From Halobellus limi (GTDB lineage: Archaea > Halobacteriota > Halobacteria > Halobacteriales > Haloferacaceae), in assembly GCF_004799685.1 (NCBI RefSeq), contig NZ_CP031311.1, positions 2,473,355-2,537,354 of the forward strand: a DNA stretch of 64,000 bases, in the 5' to 3' direction. Made by a program: the position numbers and the translations under genes. How positions within the stretch are numbered: the first letter of the stretch is position 1; the number at the start of each line of letters is the position of its first letter. A model generated the notes under the pieces. That model worked only from the letters and a program-made list of their open reading frames with translations, was not told where the DNA came from and searched no databases. Shown one piece after another: positions 35,656 through 44,572 of this stretch.

Positions 35656-36762
35656 ATGGAGGACTTCTACGACCTGCTGGGGGTGGCCGAAGACGCCTCG
35701 GCCGAGGAGATCGATCGCGCGTGGCGCCGGAAGGTCCGCACGTATCACCCGGACGTCAACGACGACACCCGGGCGAACGCGCAGTTCAAGACGCTGAAGA
35801 AGGCCCACGAGACTCTCTCCGACGAGACCGAACGCGCGGCCTACGACCGAATGGGCCACGAGTCGTACGTGCGGCGGCGACTCGACGGCCTCCCGACGAA
35901 GGGACAGCCCCAGCGACCGGACGCGACGGCGGAGCCGAAGACGGACGCAGCGGCCGAGTCGGACGCAGCGGCGAACGACGACGCGACTGCGAATGGGAAC
36001 GCAGCGGCGAGCGACCCGGATTCGGGGACGAGCGCCCGCGCCGCGGACCGTCGAACGGCGACGGGGCGGACCGCCGGCGAACGGACCCGGTCCCGGGACT
36101 CGTCCGAATCGAGACGGAGCGGCCGTCGGTCCTCCGAGAGCGCCCGCTCCAGTGCGTCCGGGGGCAGTCGCGGAAGACACGCGTCGGCCGGATCCGGCGG
36201 GCGGGGAACGGCCCGGGACGCCACGACGGGCGGGTCGAACGCCGGAGGCTCGGAGTCGGAGGCCCGAGGTCCAGGGTCGACGTCGTCGAGGGCGACGCGC
36301 TCGGCGAGCCGACTCACGCCGCTCTCGTACGGGTGGACTGCCGTGTTGCTCGCGGGCATCCTGTACGTCGCCGGTCTCTGGCGGTACCTCCGGGCGAACG
36401 CCGAGGCGCTGGCGGCCCTTCGGCGCGCGGCGGCCGCCGATCCGATGGCCGCGGCGACCGCGACGCAGGAACTCGTCGCCCCCGGACAGTTCGTCCTCGA
36501 ATCGGTGACGGTCGGCGAGCCCCTGACGCTCCTGTTTCCGATCGGAACGGTCGTGCTGGCGGTCGCGCTCGCGGGGGTCGTTCACTCGTTCGGTCGAGGC
36601 GTGGCGTACCTGTACGCGCTCGGCGGTCTCCTCCCGTTGTTCGCACTCGCTGCGGGCCCGATGGTGACGCTCCCGGACGGCGCCGTCCTGGGACTCGTCT
36701 GTGTGTGCCCCCTCCTCGCGACGGCGGCCTTTCTCGTCGACGTCGGACGAGTCGCCTTCTGA
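35656..36762 (+). CDS. J-domain membrane protein
   Basis: 368-residue protein. Residues 2-66 are a J domain with the HPD tripeptide in RTYHPDVNDDTRAN (DnaK co-chaperone signature). Residues about 75-220 are a disordered Ala/Asp then Arg/Ser/Gly-rich linker. The C-terminal 140 residues hold four hydrophobic helices (YGWTAVLLAGILYVAGLWRY and later segments). It presumably recruits DnaK to the membrane. The usual DnaJ Gly/Phe and zinc regions are absent, so it is not the canonical co-chaperone. It is divergent from the MBL gene. Confidence 0.88.
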   Translation: MEDFYDLLGVAEDASAEEIDRAWRRKVRTYHPDVNDDTRANAQFKTLKKAHETLSDETERAAYDRMGHESYVRRRLDGLPTKGQPQRPDATAEPKTDAAAESDAAANDDATANGNAAASDPDSGTSARAADRRTATGRTAGERTRSRDSSESRRSGRRSSESARSSASGGSRGRHASAGSGGRGTARDATTGGSNAGGSESEARGPGSTSSRATRSASRLTPLSYGWTAVLLAGILYVAGLWRYLRANAEALAALRRAAAADPMAAATATQELVAPGQFVLESVTVGEPLTLLFPIGTVVLAVALAGVVHSFGRGVAYLYALGGLLPLFALAAGPMVTLPDGAVLGLVCVCPLLATAAFLVDVGRVAF

Positions 36763-37096
36763 GGGGCGGGCGGACGGTCACGAGAACCAGCGTCCTACCG
36801 GCGGATCGGTGAAAGGAAGCGGGGCCGCATCGGGCGGGCCCCTGACTGACCAAGCCACTGCGAAGAGCACCAGTCTCGCAGTTCCTTACCTGACGCGCCC
36901 GGTTGCTTCGACCACGCGCGTCGGTAATTACTCGGCGATTTTTCGTCAAAAGTCCTGGGATAGAGCCAATATCCGCCCAGACGGACACAAAATTTGGTAT
37001 AATTATTCGATTCTGCCCTATATTCGGGAAAGAAATAAGAAATACAGAACATATTTATTCGATTCCACCGCCGAACCGGAACGATACTGATCGAAT
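36763..37096. other. AT-rich intergenic island with repeated TTATTCGATTC words
   Basis: 334 bases without a clear gene. The first 120 are ordinary GC-rich DNA. From about 36920 to 37095 the base composition drops sharply. The word TTATTCGATTC occurs at 37003-37013 and 37055-37065, and an inverted partial copy (GATCGAATA) is at 37090-37098. A TATA-like ATATTTATTC (37051-37060) lies 37-46 bases before a small ORF at 37097. Confidence 0.6.
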
Positions 37097-37213
37097 ATGG
37101 GACTTTTCGGCGGCGACGAGTCGGTAGCGTGCCCCGGGCGCGTCACCCACCATCCGGTCGGTTGTGACGGTTCAGTATCGGTCGCACACTGGGAGGTGGG
37201 AAAACTCGGCTGA
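37097..37213 (+). CDS. 38-residue hypothetical protein
   Basis: ATG frame beginning MGLFGGDESVACPGRVTHHP, with two Cys and three His and no membrane segment. It follows the AT-rich promoter-like island and converges with the UDG gene, stopping six bases before that gene's end. The MGLFGGDE opening looks like a genuine haloarchaeal small-protein N-terminus, but this rests on impression only. Confidence 0.4.
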   Translation: MGLFGGDESVACPGRVTHHPVGCDGSVSVAHWEVGKLG

Positions 37214-37218
37214 GCCTC

Positions 37219-37848
37219 TCAGCGGACCATGTACGGGTCGTTTCCGGCGCCGAACCGGCCGAGGTCGGCCTCGCGCCGGTAGTCCGTCGAACGGAGCGTC
37301 TCGATCCCCTCGACGAGGCGGTCGTGGTGTGTCTCCCCCCACTCGGCGGGCTCTCGGATCGGGACGACGAGGAAGCCGCTGCCCCGCAATTCCTTCGCGT
37401 GTAACGCCTCCATATCGATCTCGGTCTTCCACGCCTGGGCGGTGTACGTTTCCAGCACGTGTGCCGTCGCTTTCGCGCCCACCGGAAGGAGGACGTGAGC
37501 GGCGATCGCCCGCAGTTCGGCGTCGAAGAACCGCTCGAGGTCGTCGTACGACGACTGCGGGGGGTCGTCGCCGTCGGGCGCACACAGGTGCAGGTACGAG
37601 AGAAACGTCCCGTCGGGTTCGGGGCTGTCACCGGTCGTCCGCAACAGCCCGGCGCCCGCCAGCGCCGCCTGCAGGCGACGGCCCGCGTCGTTGGTGAACG
37701 GAACGCCGGTGTCCAGACCGCCGTGGACGCCGGGGTGGTCGCCGACGACGTGGAAGTCGGCGTTGGCGTCGCCGTATCCCGGGACGAAGCGCTCACACGG
37801 GGGGCGCATATCGAACGGGTTCCGAATCCGGTCTGTGACGTTCTCCAC
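37219..37848 (-). CDS. Uracil-DNA glycosylase superfamily protein
   Basis: 209-residue protein that fits the UDG fold: MENVTDRIRNPFDMRPPCER, then DFHVVGDHPGVHGGLDTGVP (water-activating loop region), FLSYLHLCAPDGDDP (about residue 82) and the late motif VVPIREPAEWGETHHDRL. It would excise deaminated cytosine or damaged bases in DNA repair. The Fe-S cysteine set of family 4 enzymes is not obvious, so the subfamily is open. A TATA element (minus CGTTTTAATC, 37871-37880) lies 27 bases upstream. Confidence 0.82.
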   Translation of the reverse strand: MENVTDRIRNPFDMRPPCERFVPGYGDANADFHVVGDHPGVHGGLDTGVPFTNDAGRRLQAALAGAGLLRTTGDSPEPDGTFLSYLHLCAPDGDDPPQSSYDDLERFFDAELRAIAAHVLLPVGAKATAHVLETYTAQAWKTEIDMEALHAKELRGSGFLVVPIREPAEWGETHHDRLVEGIETLRSTDYRREADLGRFGAGNDPYMVR

Positions 37849-37870
37849 GCTGGCGACGTAGCGGCGGTGC

Positions 37871-37880
37871 GATTAAAACG
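37871..37880 (-). promoter_or_regulatory. TATA element for the UDG gene
   Basis: Minus-strand CGTTTTAATC is centred 27 bases before the ATG at 37848, within the 47-base gap after the DUF5793-like gene. Confidence 0.55.
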
Positions 37881-37895
37881 GGATCGGTTCGGTCC

Positions 37896-38372
37896 TCAGA
37901 GTTCGACGCCCGAGGGGATCAGACTGTGCGATCGGAGGAGGTTGCCGTCGGCGTCGTACACGAGGAACGTCTGCTTCTCGTAGGTGACGAGGTCTTCGCC
38001 GTCGATGCTCACCTCGACGCGGTAGCGGCCGTCGTCGGAGTCCGGCGCGTTGCGACCGTACTCGCGCGCGGCGCGGATGAACGCGAGGACGTCGTCCGCG
38101 GACTCGTTGAGTTCGAGGACGAAGTCGCCGGTGATTCGGTTCGTCACGCTCACGACGCCCGCGGCGTCCGGTTCGTCGAGGGAGTCCTGCAGTCGGAACG
38201 CCACGTCTGTCTCACCGGCGTCCAGATAGCCGCCTGTCGGATCGGAGAGGCGATGCTCCAGCACCTCTTTGGGACCGTGGAAATCGATCCGCACCTGTGG
38301 CTTTCTGGGGTCGTCGCCCTCGTCGACCCAGGCGACGTTCTTGACGTCCAACTCGAAGTAATCCCGCCTCAT
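37896..38372 (-). CDS. Conserved haloarchaeal protein (DUF5793-like)
   Basis: 158-residue, soluble, acidic beta-rich protein opening MRRDYFELDVKNVAWVDEGD and ending DADGNLLRSHSLIPSGVEL. From memory it matches a haloarchaeal family labelled DUF5793 (label unverified). No catalytic or binding motif is evident. Codon use is typical of its neighbours. Confidence 0.78.
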   Translation of the reverse strand: MRRDYFELDVKNVAWVDEGDDPRKPQVRIDFHGPKEVLEHRLSDPTGGYLDAGETDVAFRLQDSLDEPDAAGVVSVTNRITGDFVLELNESADDVLAFIRAAREYGRNAPDSDDGRYRVEVSIDGEDLVTYEKQTFLVYDADGNLLRSHSLIPSGVEL

Positions 38373-38412
38373 TCCGTGTAACGAGGTAGAACGTCATCGC
38401 GTATGAACGTAA

Positions 38413-38475
38413 CGCCCGCGTCAGACACGGCCGCGTTGAAATGCGGGCGGACGCCTACCGTTTAGCAACGGTGGG
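38413..38475. other. Two adjacent hairpins in the 257-base gap before the Rio kinase gene end
   Basis: The gap 38373-38629 has no gene. It contains a 7-bp stem CGCCCGC/GCGGGCG (38413-38419 with 38443-38449) and a 9-bp stem with a four-base loop (38454-38462 with 38467-38475). A TATA-like TATATGATTTAT lies at about 38569. This could be a small RNA or terminator structure, or chance in GC-rich DNA. Confidence 0.35.
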
Positions 38476-38629
38476 ACGGGCGAGCTCCCCCAGAGTCCTC
38501 CACTGCGACGGCAGCGAGCCGTCGGGCTGTCACACTGAACAACGAGGACGACCGTTTCTCTATCGCAGTATATGATTTATTTCCGGCATCGACAGCCCAC
38601 TTCGGGTCCTGCCAGAGTGACAACGAGGA

Positions 38630-39538
38630 CTACGCGAGGTGCGCTCGGACCGTCTCGAAGTCGTTCGCCGCGATGCTGTCGCCGATCGAATCGGCGTCGA
38701 GGTCCGGGACCGCACCGGGGTACTTCCGCTCGAAGTACGAGAGGAGGTTCGCGACGTCGCGATCGACGAGCTCCCGGGCGTTCTCGTGATCCGTCGGGAC
38801 GGCCTGTGGCCAATCGAAGACCGTCACCCCGGACTCGCTGATCGCGACGTTGTACTCGCTCATGTCCGCGTGGACGTATCCGGCGTCGTAGGCGGCGGTG
38901 ATCTCCCGGAGGATCAGATCGAGGACGCCGACGACCTGGTCCTCGGGGAGTTTCGCCCGGTGGAGTTCCACCCCGTCGAGTTTCGCCATCACGATCGCGT
39001 GGCGGTTGTGATCGATCGGTCGGGGGACCGAGACGTCGGGGTACAGCGATTCCAGGGCGTCGTACTCGCGTTCGGCCGCCTTTCGCGCCGTGTAGAGCCA
39101 GGAGACGTGCTGGTTGTCCGACGTGTAATCGCGCTCGCGCATCACCTCCCGGAAGTTCGTGTATCCCTCGCGGTGGAACTTCAGCGCGAGCGGTCGGTAG
39201 GACTGGACTTCGAGGACGTCGCTCTCCTTCCCGACGCCGAGCGGCGCGCCGACACCCTCGATGGTGTCGCGTTCGGAGAACGTTCGGAGGGCGAGCGCGT
39301 CGTACCCCTCGGCGGTGAGCGTGTAGCCCTCGTACTGGATCGTCTTCCGCTCGATCAGCTCCCGGGTCGCACAGCGGTCAAGTCGGTAGTCGACCTCCTC
39401 GGGCGAGAGGTTCGACAGTTCCGGAAGTTTGCCGCGGTTGACCCACTCCGAGAAGCGCATTCCCTGCTCGACGCCGGAGAGGAGATAGAAGTCCTCGGGT
39501 TCGAGTTCGGCCATCACGCCGGCGACGTTCCGCACCAT
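38630..39538 (-). CDS. RIO-type serine/threonine protein kinase (Rio2)
   Basis: 302-residue atypical kinase acting in small-subunit ribosome maturation. A winged-helix domain occupies residues 1-85 (ELEPEDFYLLSGVEQGMRFS). The kinase domain follows: the nucleotide loop GVGKESDVLEVQ (about residue 101), the Lys in PLALKFHREGYTNFREV, the catalytic HADMSEYNVAI (about 220) and the metal-binding VFDWPQAVPTDHENA. The winged helix identifies Rio2 rather than Rio1. The start at 39538 is chosen from family length; a TATA-like CCTTTTACGC lies 26 bases upstream. Confidence 0.93.
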   Translation of the reverse strand: MVRNVAGVMAELEPEDFYLLSGVEQGMRFSEWVNRGKLPELSNLSPEEVDYRLDRCATRELIERKTIQYEGYTLTAEGYDALALRTFSERDTIEGVGAPLGVGKESDVLEVQSYRPLALKFHREGYTNFREVMRERDYTSDNQHVSWLYTARKAAEREYDALESLYPDVSVPRPIDHNRHAIVMAKLDGVELHRAKLPEDQVVGVLDLILREITAAYDAGYVHADMSEYNVAISESGVTVFDWPQAVPTDHENARELVDRDVANLLSYFERKYPGAVPDLDADSIGDSIAANDFETVRAHLA

Positions 39539-39672
39539 ACCCCTATTCCGCCGGCGACGCGTAAAAGGCCCGCGAGTCCGGGCCACTCGCACGCGTATAT
39601 CCCATTTCGGTATATCAAATCCGTCTGAGCGGGTTACGAAACCGATTTCCCGGGGCGGCCGTAGTCTCAGGT

Positions 39673-40500
39673 ATGACAGGCGACTCCGCGGGGCCGCTCG
39701 CCGATCGGGAGTGGCGGATCATCCGCGAGGAGGCCCGCGACGGGCCGATGCAGATGGCGCTCGACGAGATCGCAGCGGAGACGGCCGCGGCAGGTGGGCC
39801 GCGAACGGTTCGCGTCTACCGCTGGGAGCCGAGCACGCTCTCGCTCGGCTACGGACAGGACCCCGAGACCGTCGATTGGGACCACTGCGCCAGGGAGGGG
39901 GTCTCCGTGACCCGTCGGCAGACCGGCGGCGGCGGCATCTACCACGACGTCGACGGCGACGTCTCCTACTCGATCGTGGCCCCGAAGTCGGAACTGCCGG
40001 GCGACCTGATGGACGCCTACCACCTCCTGTGTGAACCGATCCTCGACGCGTTCGACCGCCTGGGTGTCGACGCCGACTACGTTTCGGAACCCGTTCCGGA
40101 GATCTGGAAGCCGGCGTGCTACCTCCGGGAGTTGCATCCGGCACACGACGTCGTCGCGGCGGGGCGAAAGATCAGCGGCAACGCCCAGTACCGCCGCCGC
40201 GAGTCCGTCGTCCAGCACGGCTCTCTCACCTACGCCGTGCGCGCCGCCGAACACCTCGACGTCTTCGCCGGCCACGACGTCGACCCGGAGCGGTTCCGAG
40301 AGCGCGTCGTCGGCGTCGAGGAACTCGCCGACGTGTCGCGAGCGGAGATGGTCTCGACCGTCGAGGAGGCCCTGGGCGCGTGGGCCGATGCCGACGAGGG
40401 GGGCTGGACCGACGACGAACTCGAACGGGCGCGCGAACGCGCCGCGGAGAAGTACGCGGACGACGAGTGGGTTCGGCGCCGGCCCGACGACCGCTCCTGA
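39673..40500 (+). CDS. lplA: Lipoate-protein ligase A family protein
   Basis: 275-residue BPL/LplA-type adenylating enzyme that attaches lipoate (or octanoate) to 2-oxoacid dehydrogenase E2 or glycine cleavage H protein. Landmarks are the N-terminal [20 protein letters not shown] (substrate-binding RRxxGGG, about residues 77-96) and the catalytic Lys region [22 protein letters not shown]-terminal accessory domain as in E. coli LplA is short or missing. The biotin ligase alternative is less likely given the motif set. Confidence 0.87.
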   Translation: MTGDSAGPLADREWRIIREEARDGPMQMALDEIAAETAAAGGPRTVRVYRWEPSTLSLGYGQDPETVDWDHCAREGVSVTRRQTGGGGIYHDVDGDVSYSIVAPKSELPGDLMDAYHLLCEPILDAFDRLGVDADYVSEPVPEIWKPACYLRELHPAHDVVAAGRKISGNAQYRRRESVVQHGSLTYAVRAAEHLDVFAGHDVDPERFRERVVGVEELADVSRAEMVSTVEEALGAWADADEGGWTDDELERARERAAEKYADDEWVRRRPDDRS

Positions 40501-40565
40501 GGTCCCGAAAGCGTCGGGGCGACGGACTCCGAAGTCGCTTTACTCTCCCAGTGACAGCACTCCGT

Positions 40566-41396
40566 ATGCGCGTAGGAGCACACGAGTCGATCGCCGGCGG
40601 CGTCGCGAACGCCGTCGATCGGCAGCTGGAGGACGGCGGCAACTGCGGACAGATCTTCACCCACTCCCCGCAGGTGTGGCAGAACCCCGACATCGACGAG
40701 GACGACGCCGCGGCGTTCCGCGAGCGATCGCGCGAACACGACGTCGGTCCGTGGGTGATTCACTCGTCGTACCTCGTGAACCTCTGCACGCCGAAGGATG
40801 GTCTCCGCGAGAAGTCGATCGACTCGATGCAGCGCGAGGTCGACGCCGCGGCCCTGCTCGACATCCCCTACGTGAACGTCCACCTGGGCGCACACACCGG
40901 TGCGGGCGAGTCCCAGGGGCTCGAAAACGCCGTGTCGGCGCTCGACGAACTCGACGTCCCCGACGACGTCACCGTCCTCGTCGAGTCCGACGCCGGATCC
41001 GGCACGAAGATGGGCGACGACTTCGACCACCTGGGGTACGTCCTCGACGAGAGCGAACAGGACCTCGAGGTCTGTCTCGACACGGCCCACGCCTTCGCGG
41101 CGGGCTACGATCTCTCCGGGTCGGAAGGCGTCGAGGAGACGATTGAGGAACTGGACGCGGCGGTCGGCCTCGACAACCTGGCGTGCGTCCACCTGAACGA
41201 CTCGAAGCACGAGTGCGGCACCAACAAGGACGAGCACGCCCACATCGGCGAGGGCCAGATCGGCGAGGCGGGAATGCGCGCGTTCGTCAACCACCCGGAC
41301 CTCCTCGAGGTGCCGCTCGTGCTGGAGACGCCGAACGAGGACGGGAAGGGGTTCGCCTGGAACATCGAGCGCGTCCGCGAACTCCGCGAGGAGTGA
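40566..41396 (+). CDS. nfo: Endonuclease IV (AP endonuclease)
   Basis: 276-residue TIM-barrel, three-zinc AP endonuclease of base-excision repair. Metal-ligand regions are seen in [83 protein letters not shown] and [15 protein letters not shown]. The length matches the family. It stands about 6 kb from the minus-strand UDG gene at 37219. Confidence 0.95.
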   Translation: MRVGAHESIAGGVANAVDRQLEDGGNCGQIFTHSPQVWQNPDIDEDDAAAFRERSREHDVGPWVIHSSYLVNLCTPKDGLREKSIDSMQREVDAAALLDIPYVNVHLGAHTGAGESQGLENAVSALDELDVPDDVTVLVESDAGSGTKMGDDFDHLGYVLDESEQDLEVCLDTAHAFAAGYDLSGSEGVEETIEELDAAVGLDNLACVHLNDSKHECGTNKDEHAHIGEGQIGEAGMRAFVNHPDLLEVPLVLETPNEDGKGFAWNIERVRELREE

Positions 41397-41459
41397 GGTC
41401 CCGAGCGTCGACGGGAGGCAACCGACTCGCTTTTTACCGCGCCGGCGGTACGGGGCGGC

Positions 41460-42272
41460 GTGCGGAAGTTTTCGCCGGAGTACCTGCGTCGAACCCGAGA
41501 GGGGATGTGGGAAGAGTCCAGAGAGGCGCTCGACCCGCTCTCGCTGTCGGACCGATCGCGGATCCTCGACGCCGGCGCGGGCACGGGCGAACTCGCCCGC
41601 GTCCTCGACGAGGAGTCGCCGGGGGACGTCGTCTGCCTCGACGCCGACGCGGATCTCCCCGCAGTCGCCCGCGGAGAGACCGGACTCGACGCGGTCGTCG
41701 GCGACGCGACCCGGCCGCCGTTCGCGGACGACTCGTTCGACCTGGTGGTCTGTCAGGCGCTGCTCGTCAACCTTCCCGATCCCGGGGCCGCCCTCCGCGC
41801 GTTCGGCCGTCTCTCGACGGAGTTGGTCGCCGCGATCGAACCCGACAACGCCGACGTCGGCGTCGACTCGACCGTGGAGCGGGAGGTCGAACTGGAGCGT
41901 CGCGTCCGCGCGGCGTACATCGAGGGCGTCGAGACGGACGTCGCGATGGGCGATCGACTGGTGTCGCTGTTCCGCGAGTCGGGGTTCGAGAGCGTTCGGA
42001 CGAGGCGGTATTACCACCGGAAGGTGACCGAACCGCCGTACGGCGAAGAGGCGCTCTCGGCCGCGGCGCGGAAGGCCAGCGGGGGAGCCCTCGCGGAGCA
42101 CGAGGCGGAACTGCGCCGGACGCTCTCCGCGGAGGAGTACGACGCGCTGCGGGGGGCGTGGCGCGAGATGGGAAGAGACGTGATCGACGCGATGCGCGAG
42201 GAGACGTACCGGCGGGCCGAGGTCGTCCCGTTCGACGTCGTCGTCGGTCGGGTCGGCGGCGACGGTGGGTGA
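41460..42272 (+). CDS. Class I SAM-dependent methyltransferase
   Basis: 270-residue methyltransferase. Motif I is ILDAGAGTGELARVL (about residue 35), the acidic motif II is VVCLDADADLP, and motif IV is FADDSFDLVVCQALLVNLPD. A long C-terminal region (about 150-270) carries no family signature I recognise. The start is GTG 41460. Substrate unknown. Confidence 0.82.
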   Translation: MRKFSPEYLRRTREGMWEESREALDPLSLSDRSRILDAGAGTGELARVLDEESPGDVVCLDADADLPAVARGETGLDAVVGDATRPPFADDSFDLVVCQALLVNLPDPGAALRAFGRLSTELVAAIEPDNADVGVDSTVEREVELERRVRAAYIEGVETDVAMGDRLVSLFRESGFESVRTRRYYHRKVTEPPYGEEALSAAARKASGGALAEHEAELRRTLSAEEYDALRGAWREMGRDVIDAMREETYRRAEVVPFDVVVGRVGGDGG

Positions 42273-42344
42273 GCGGAGGCGGTGGGTGAAAGAAGGCGTC
42301 GACCGAATCTGAGACGGCGAGTGGACGGAAGCTGTCCGACCCCG

Positions 42345-42989
42345 TCAGACGACGTCGCCGCGGACGGTGCGGCCCGACTGGGACGCACGGTACGCTGTGA
42401 CCGCCTCGGCGGCCTCGGCGGCGGTGTCGTCGTCGACGCCGAGCATCGACAGCGACTCCGGGAGCGTCGGGAAGGCGAGTTCGCCGGCGCGGAGTTTCTC
42501 CAGCGCCGAGTCCGAGCGCCGGCCCTCGGCGTACAGACAGACCCCCCGCGGGTCGAGGATCTCCTCGTAGGCCTCGCGGGCGAGCGCGCCCTTCAGCCGC
42601 TGTCGGACGTTGTCCTCGAAGGAGGCGTTGCACACCTCCAGGTGGACCGGTTCGTCCTCGGGTAAGAGGTGCGCCGCGAGGCACTTCTCGGGGGCCGCGT
42701 ACCCGCTCCCGTTCGTCCGGAGCAAGTGGGGGTTCGCCTCGGCCCACTCCGCGGAGACGCTCTGCCCGACGCCCTTCACGCCGTGAGTCGACTCGAAGTC
42801 GGTGTCCGTGTCGGCGTCGCTCCCGAGCAGCAGGTCCTTCGTCACGTAGACGTCGAGACGGTCGACCGGATCGAGGCCGAGGGCGACGTCGCCGTACACC
42901 CAGACCTCCCGGACCGGGACCGGAAGGAGACCGTCGTCGACGGCGTCGAGGACGGATTCGACGCGGTCGAGCGCACTCGAACGTTCCAT
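42345..42989 (-). CDS. Conserved haloarchaeal protein (DUF7095-like)
   Basis: 214-residue acidic soluble protein, MERSSALDRVESVLDAVDDG at the start. Later sections include VREVWVYGDVALGLDPVDRL, GYAAPEKCLAAHLLPEDEPV and LEKLRAGELAFPTLPESLSM. From memory it is a haloarchaeal family labelled DUF7095 (unverified). No catalytic motif is seen. Upstream in-frame sequence up to 43211 is repeat-derived and is not included. Confidence 0.75.
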   Translation of the reverse strand: MERSSALDRVESVLDAVDDGLLPVPVREVWVYGDVALGLDPVDRLDVYVTKDLLLGSDADTDTDFESTHGVKGVGQSVSAEWAEANPHLLRTNGSGYAAPEKCLAAHLLPEDEPVHLEVCNASFEDNVRQRLKGALAREAYEEILDPRGVCLYAEGRRSDSALEKLRAGELAFPTLPESLSMLGVDDDTAAEAAEAVTAYRASQSGRTVRGDVV

Positions 42990-43072
42990 ACCCCCGCTGA
43001 GAGCGGGACGCTCGAATGTGTTTCGACAGGGCGGCCGGGGCTCCGTCGCCGGCGACGACGGCGCCGTTCCAG

Positions 43073-43161
43073 CGCGCCGGCGAAGCGTCGCCGTCGGCAT
43101 CGGAGTGGCTGTCGATCCGCCACCGAATCGCTGTCGACGCGCCGGCGGAGCGTCGCCGTCG
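43073..43161. repeat. Imperfect 64-bp tandem repeat in the 435-base gap before ncsA
   Basis: The word CGCGCCGGCGAAGCGTCGCC (43073-43092) recurs 64 bases later with one change (43137-43156). The intervening words CGAATCGCTGTCGACG and CGAACCGCTGTCGGCG also match. The rest of 42990-43424 holds an inverted TGAGT/ACTCA pair near 43230 and no gene that I can support. Confidence 0.6.
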
Positions 43162-43424
43162 GAGTCGAACCGCTGTCGGCGGCCACCGCGGAACGGACGC
43201 GCGCTCGGCACGGCGGTTTCGGAGGTATTTTGAGTGAGGTGTGCATACTCACGGCCGGCACCTCGGGGGTGTCGATCGACCGGTCGCCCACGGCGACCAC
43301 TCGGGGCAACGCAACCTCCGGGTGCCTTCCCCCCATCCCCCCTCTCCCTCGATCACGCGTTCCCCGTTTTTCCCACCTGCCCGAGACGAAACCCGTATCC
43401 ACGAGCGTCGCCAACGCCGGGTCG

Positions 43425-44390
43425 ATGGAGTGCGACAAGTGCGGCAGCGACGCCGTGATGCACGCCGGCTACTCCGGCGCCCACCTGTGCGAGGAGCACT
43501 TCCTCGCCTCGGTCGAGAAGCGGGTCCGGCGGCGGATCCGCCGCGACAGCCTCGTCCCGCGGGACGCCTCGCCCGACGACCCCGAGCGGTGGGTACTCGG
43601 CCTCTCCGGCGGGAAGGACAGCGTCGTGCTCGCGCAGATCCTCGACGAGACGTTCGGCCGGGACCCGCGGATCGAGATCCTCGCGCTGACGATCCACGAG
43701 GGCATCGAGGGCTACCGCGACGAGAGCGTCGAGGCCTGCGTCGAACTGTCCGAGGACCTCGACCTCCGCCACGAACTCGTCTCCTACGAGGAGGAGTTCG
43801 GCGTCCGGATGGACGACGTCGTCGAGGACGATCCCGAGGGGATGGCCCCCTGCGCGTACTGCGGCGTCTTCCGCCGCGACTTACTGGAGACCTACGCCGA
43901 GGAGTTCGATGCCGACATCCTCCTGACGGGCCACAACCTCGACGACGAGGCCCAGACCGCCCTGATGAACGTCTTCGAGGGCGACGTCGAGCAGATGGCC
44001 AAGCACTTCGACGCGAGCCTCGGGCCGTTCGACGAGCGCACCGAATCGCCGCACTTCGTCCCGCGGGCGAAGCCGCTCCGCGACATTCCGGAGAAGGAGG
44101 TGGCGCTGTACGCGCACCTGCGGGACCTCCCGGCGCACATCACCGAGTGTCCACACGCCTCGGAGGCCTTCCGCGGGGAGATCCAGGAGTTGCTGTTGAA
44201 GTTAGAGGAGGACCATCCGGGGACCCGCCACTCGATCCTCTCGGGCTACGAGGAGATGGCGTCGATGGCGGCCGACCGCTACCGCGGTGAGTCGACCGCG
44301 GAGATGCGCGAGTGCGAGCGCTGCGGCTCGAAGACGACGCGTGAGGTCTGCCGGAAGTGTCGGCTGTTGGAGTCGCTAGAGGCGGTCTGA
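43425..44390 (+). CDS. ncsA: tRNA 2-thiolation protein (TtuA/NcsA family)
   Basis: 321-residue ATP-dependent tRNA thiolase. An N-terminal zinc finger (CDKCGSDAVMHAGYSGAHLC) precedes the PP-loop LSGGKDSVVLAQ (about residues 60-71). Fe-S or catalytic cysteines appear in MAPCAYCGVFRRDL (about residues 141-154) and ITECPHASEAF (about 245). A C-terminal zinc finger (CERCGSKTTREVCRKC) closes the protein. In Haloferax NcsA works with the ubiquitin-like SAMP2 to make thiolated tRNA-Lys; that role is from the family. TtuA for T54 thiolation is the alternative name. Confidence 0.92.
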   Translation: MECDKCGSDAVMHAGYSGAHLCEEHFLASVEKRVRRRIRRDSLVPRDASPDDPERWVLGLSGGKDSVVLAQILDETFGRDPRIEILALTIHEGIEGYRDESVEACVELSEDLDLRHELVSYEEEFGVRMDDVVEDDPEGMAPCAYCGVFRRDLLETYAEEFDADILLTGHNLDDEAQTALMNVFEGDVEQMAKHFDASLGPFDERTESPHFVPRAKPLRDIPEKEVALYAHLRDLPAHITECPHASEAFRGEIQELLLKLEEDHPGTRHSILSGYEEMASMAADRYRGESTAEMRECERCGSKTTREVCRKCRLLESLEAV

Positions 44391-44572
44391 GATCGGAGTC
44401 GTTACCGTCTGACGGTCGGATTCGTTCGCGATCGACCGCCTCGAACTGTGGGAACGACCCGCCGGTAGAGGATCGAAAGAACGGAAAACCGCACGAAACG
44501 CGAGAGACTGGAGACGCCTGCGCCGGTGGTCAGCTCGGCGCGGGTCGGTCGGTCTATCCTCGTCGGACGACG

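Noticed and set aside
36880-37110. AT-rich island as a replication origin
   Set aside because: No Orc1/Cdc6 gene nearby and no recognisable origin recognition repeats; it looks more like a promoter region.
42345-43211. Extended 288-codon version of the DUF7095-like gene
   Set aside because: The additional N-terminal residues come from the 64-bp repeat region and are Arg/Pro/Ser low complexity; the ATG at 42989 gives the conserved start.
43234-44290. 349-codon alternative frame over ncsA
   Set aside because: It is out of frame with the clear PP-loop and zinc-finger protein and reads as Arg/Gly-rich shadow sequence.
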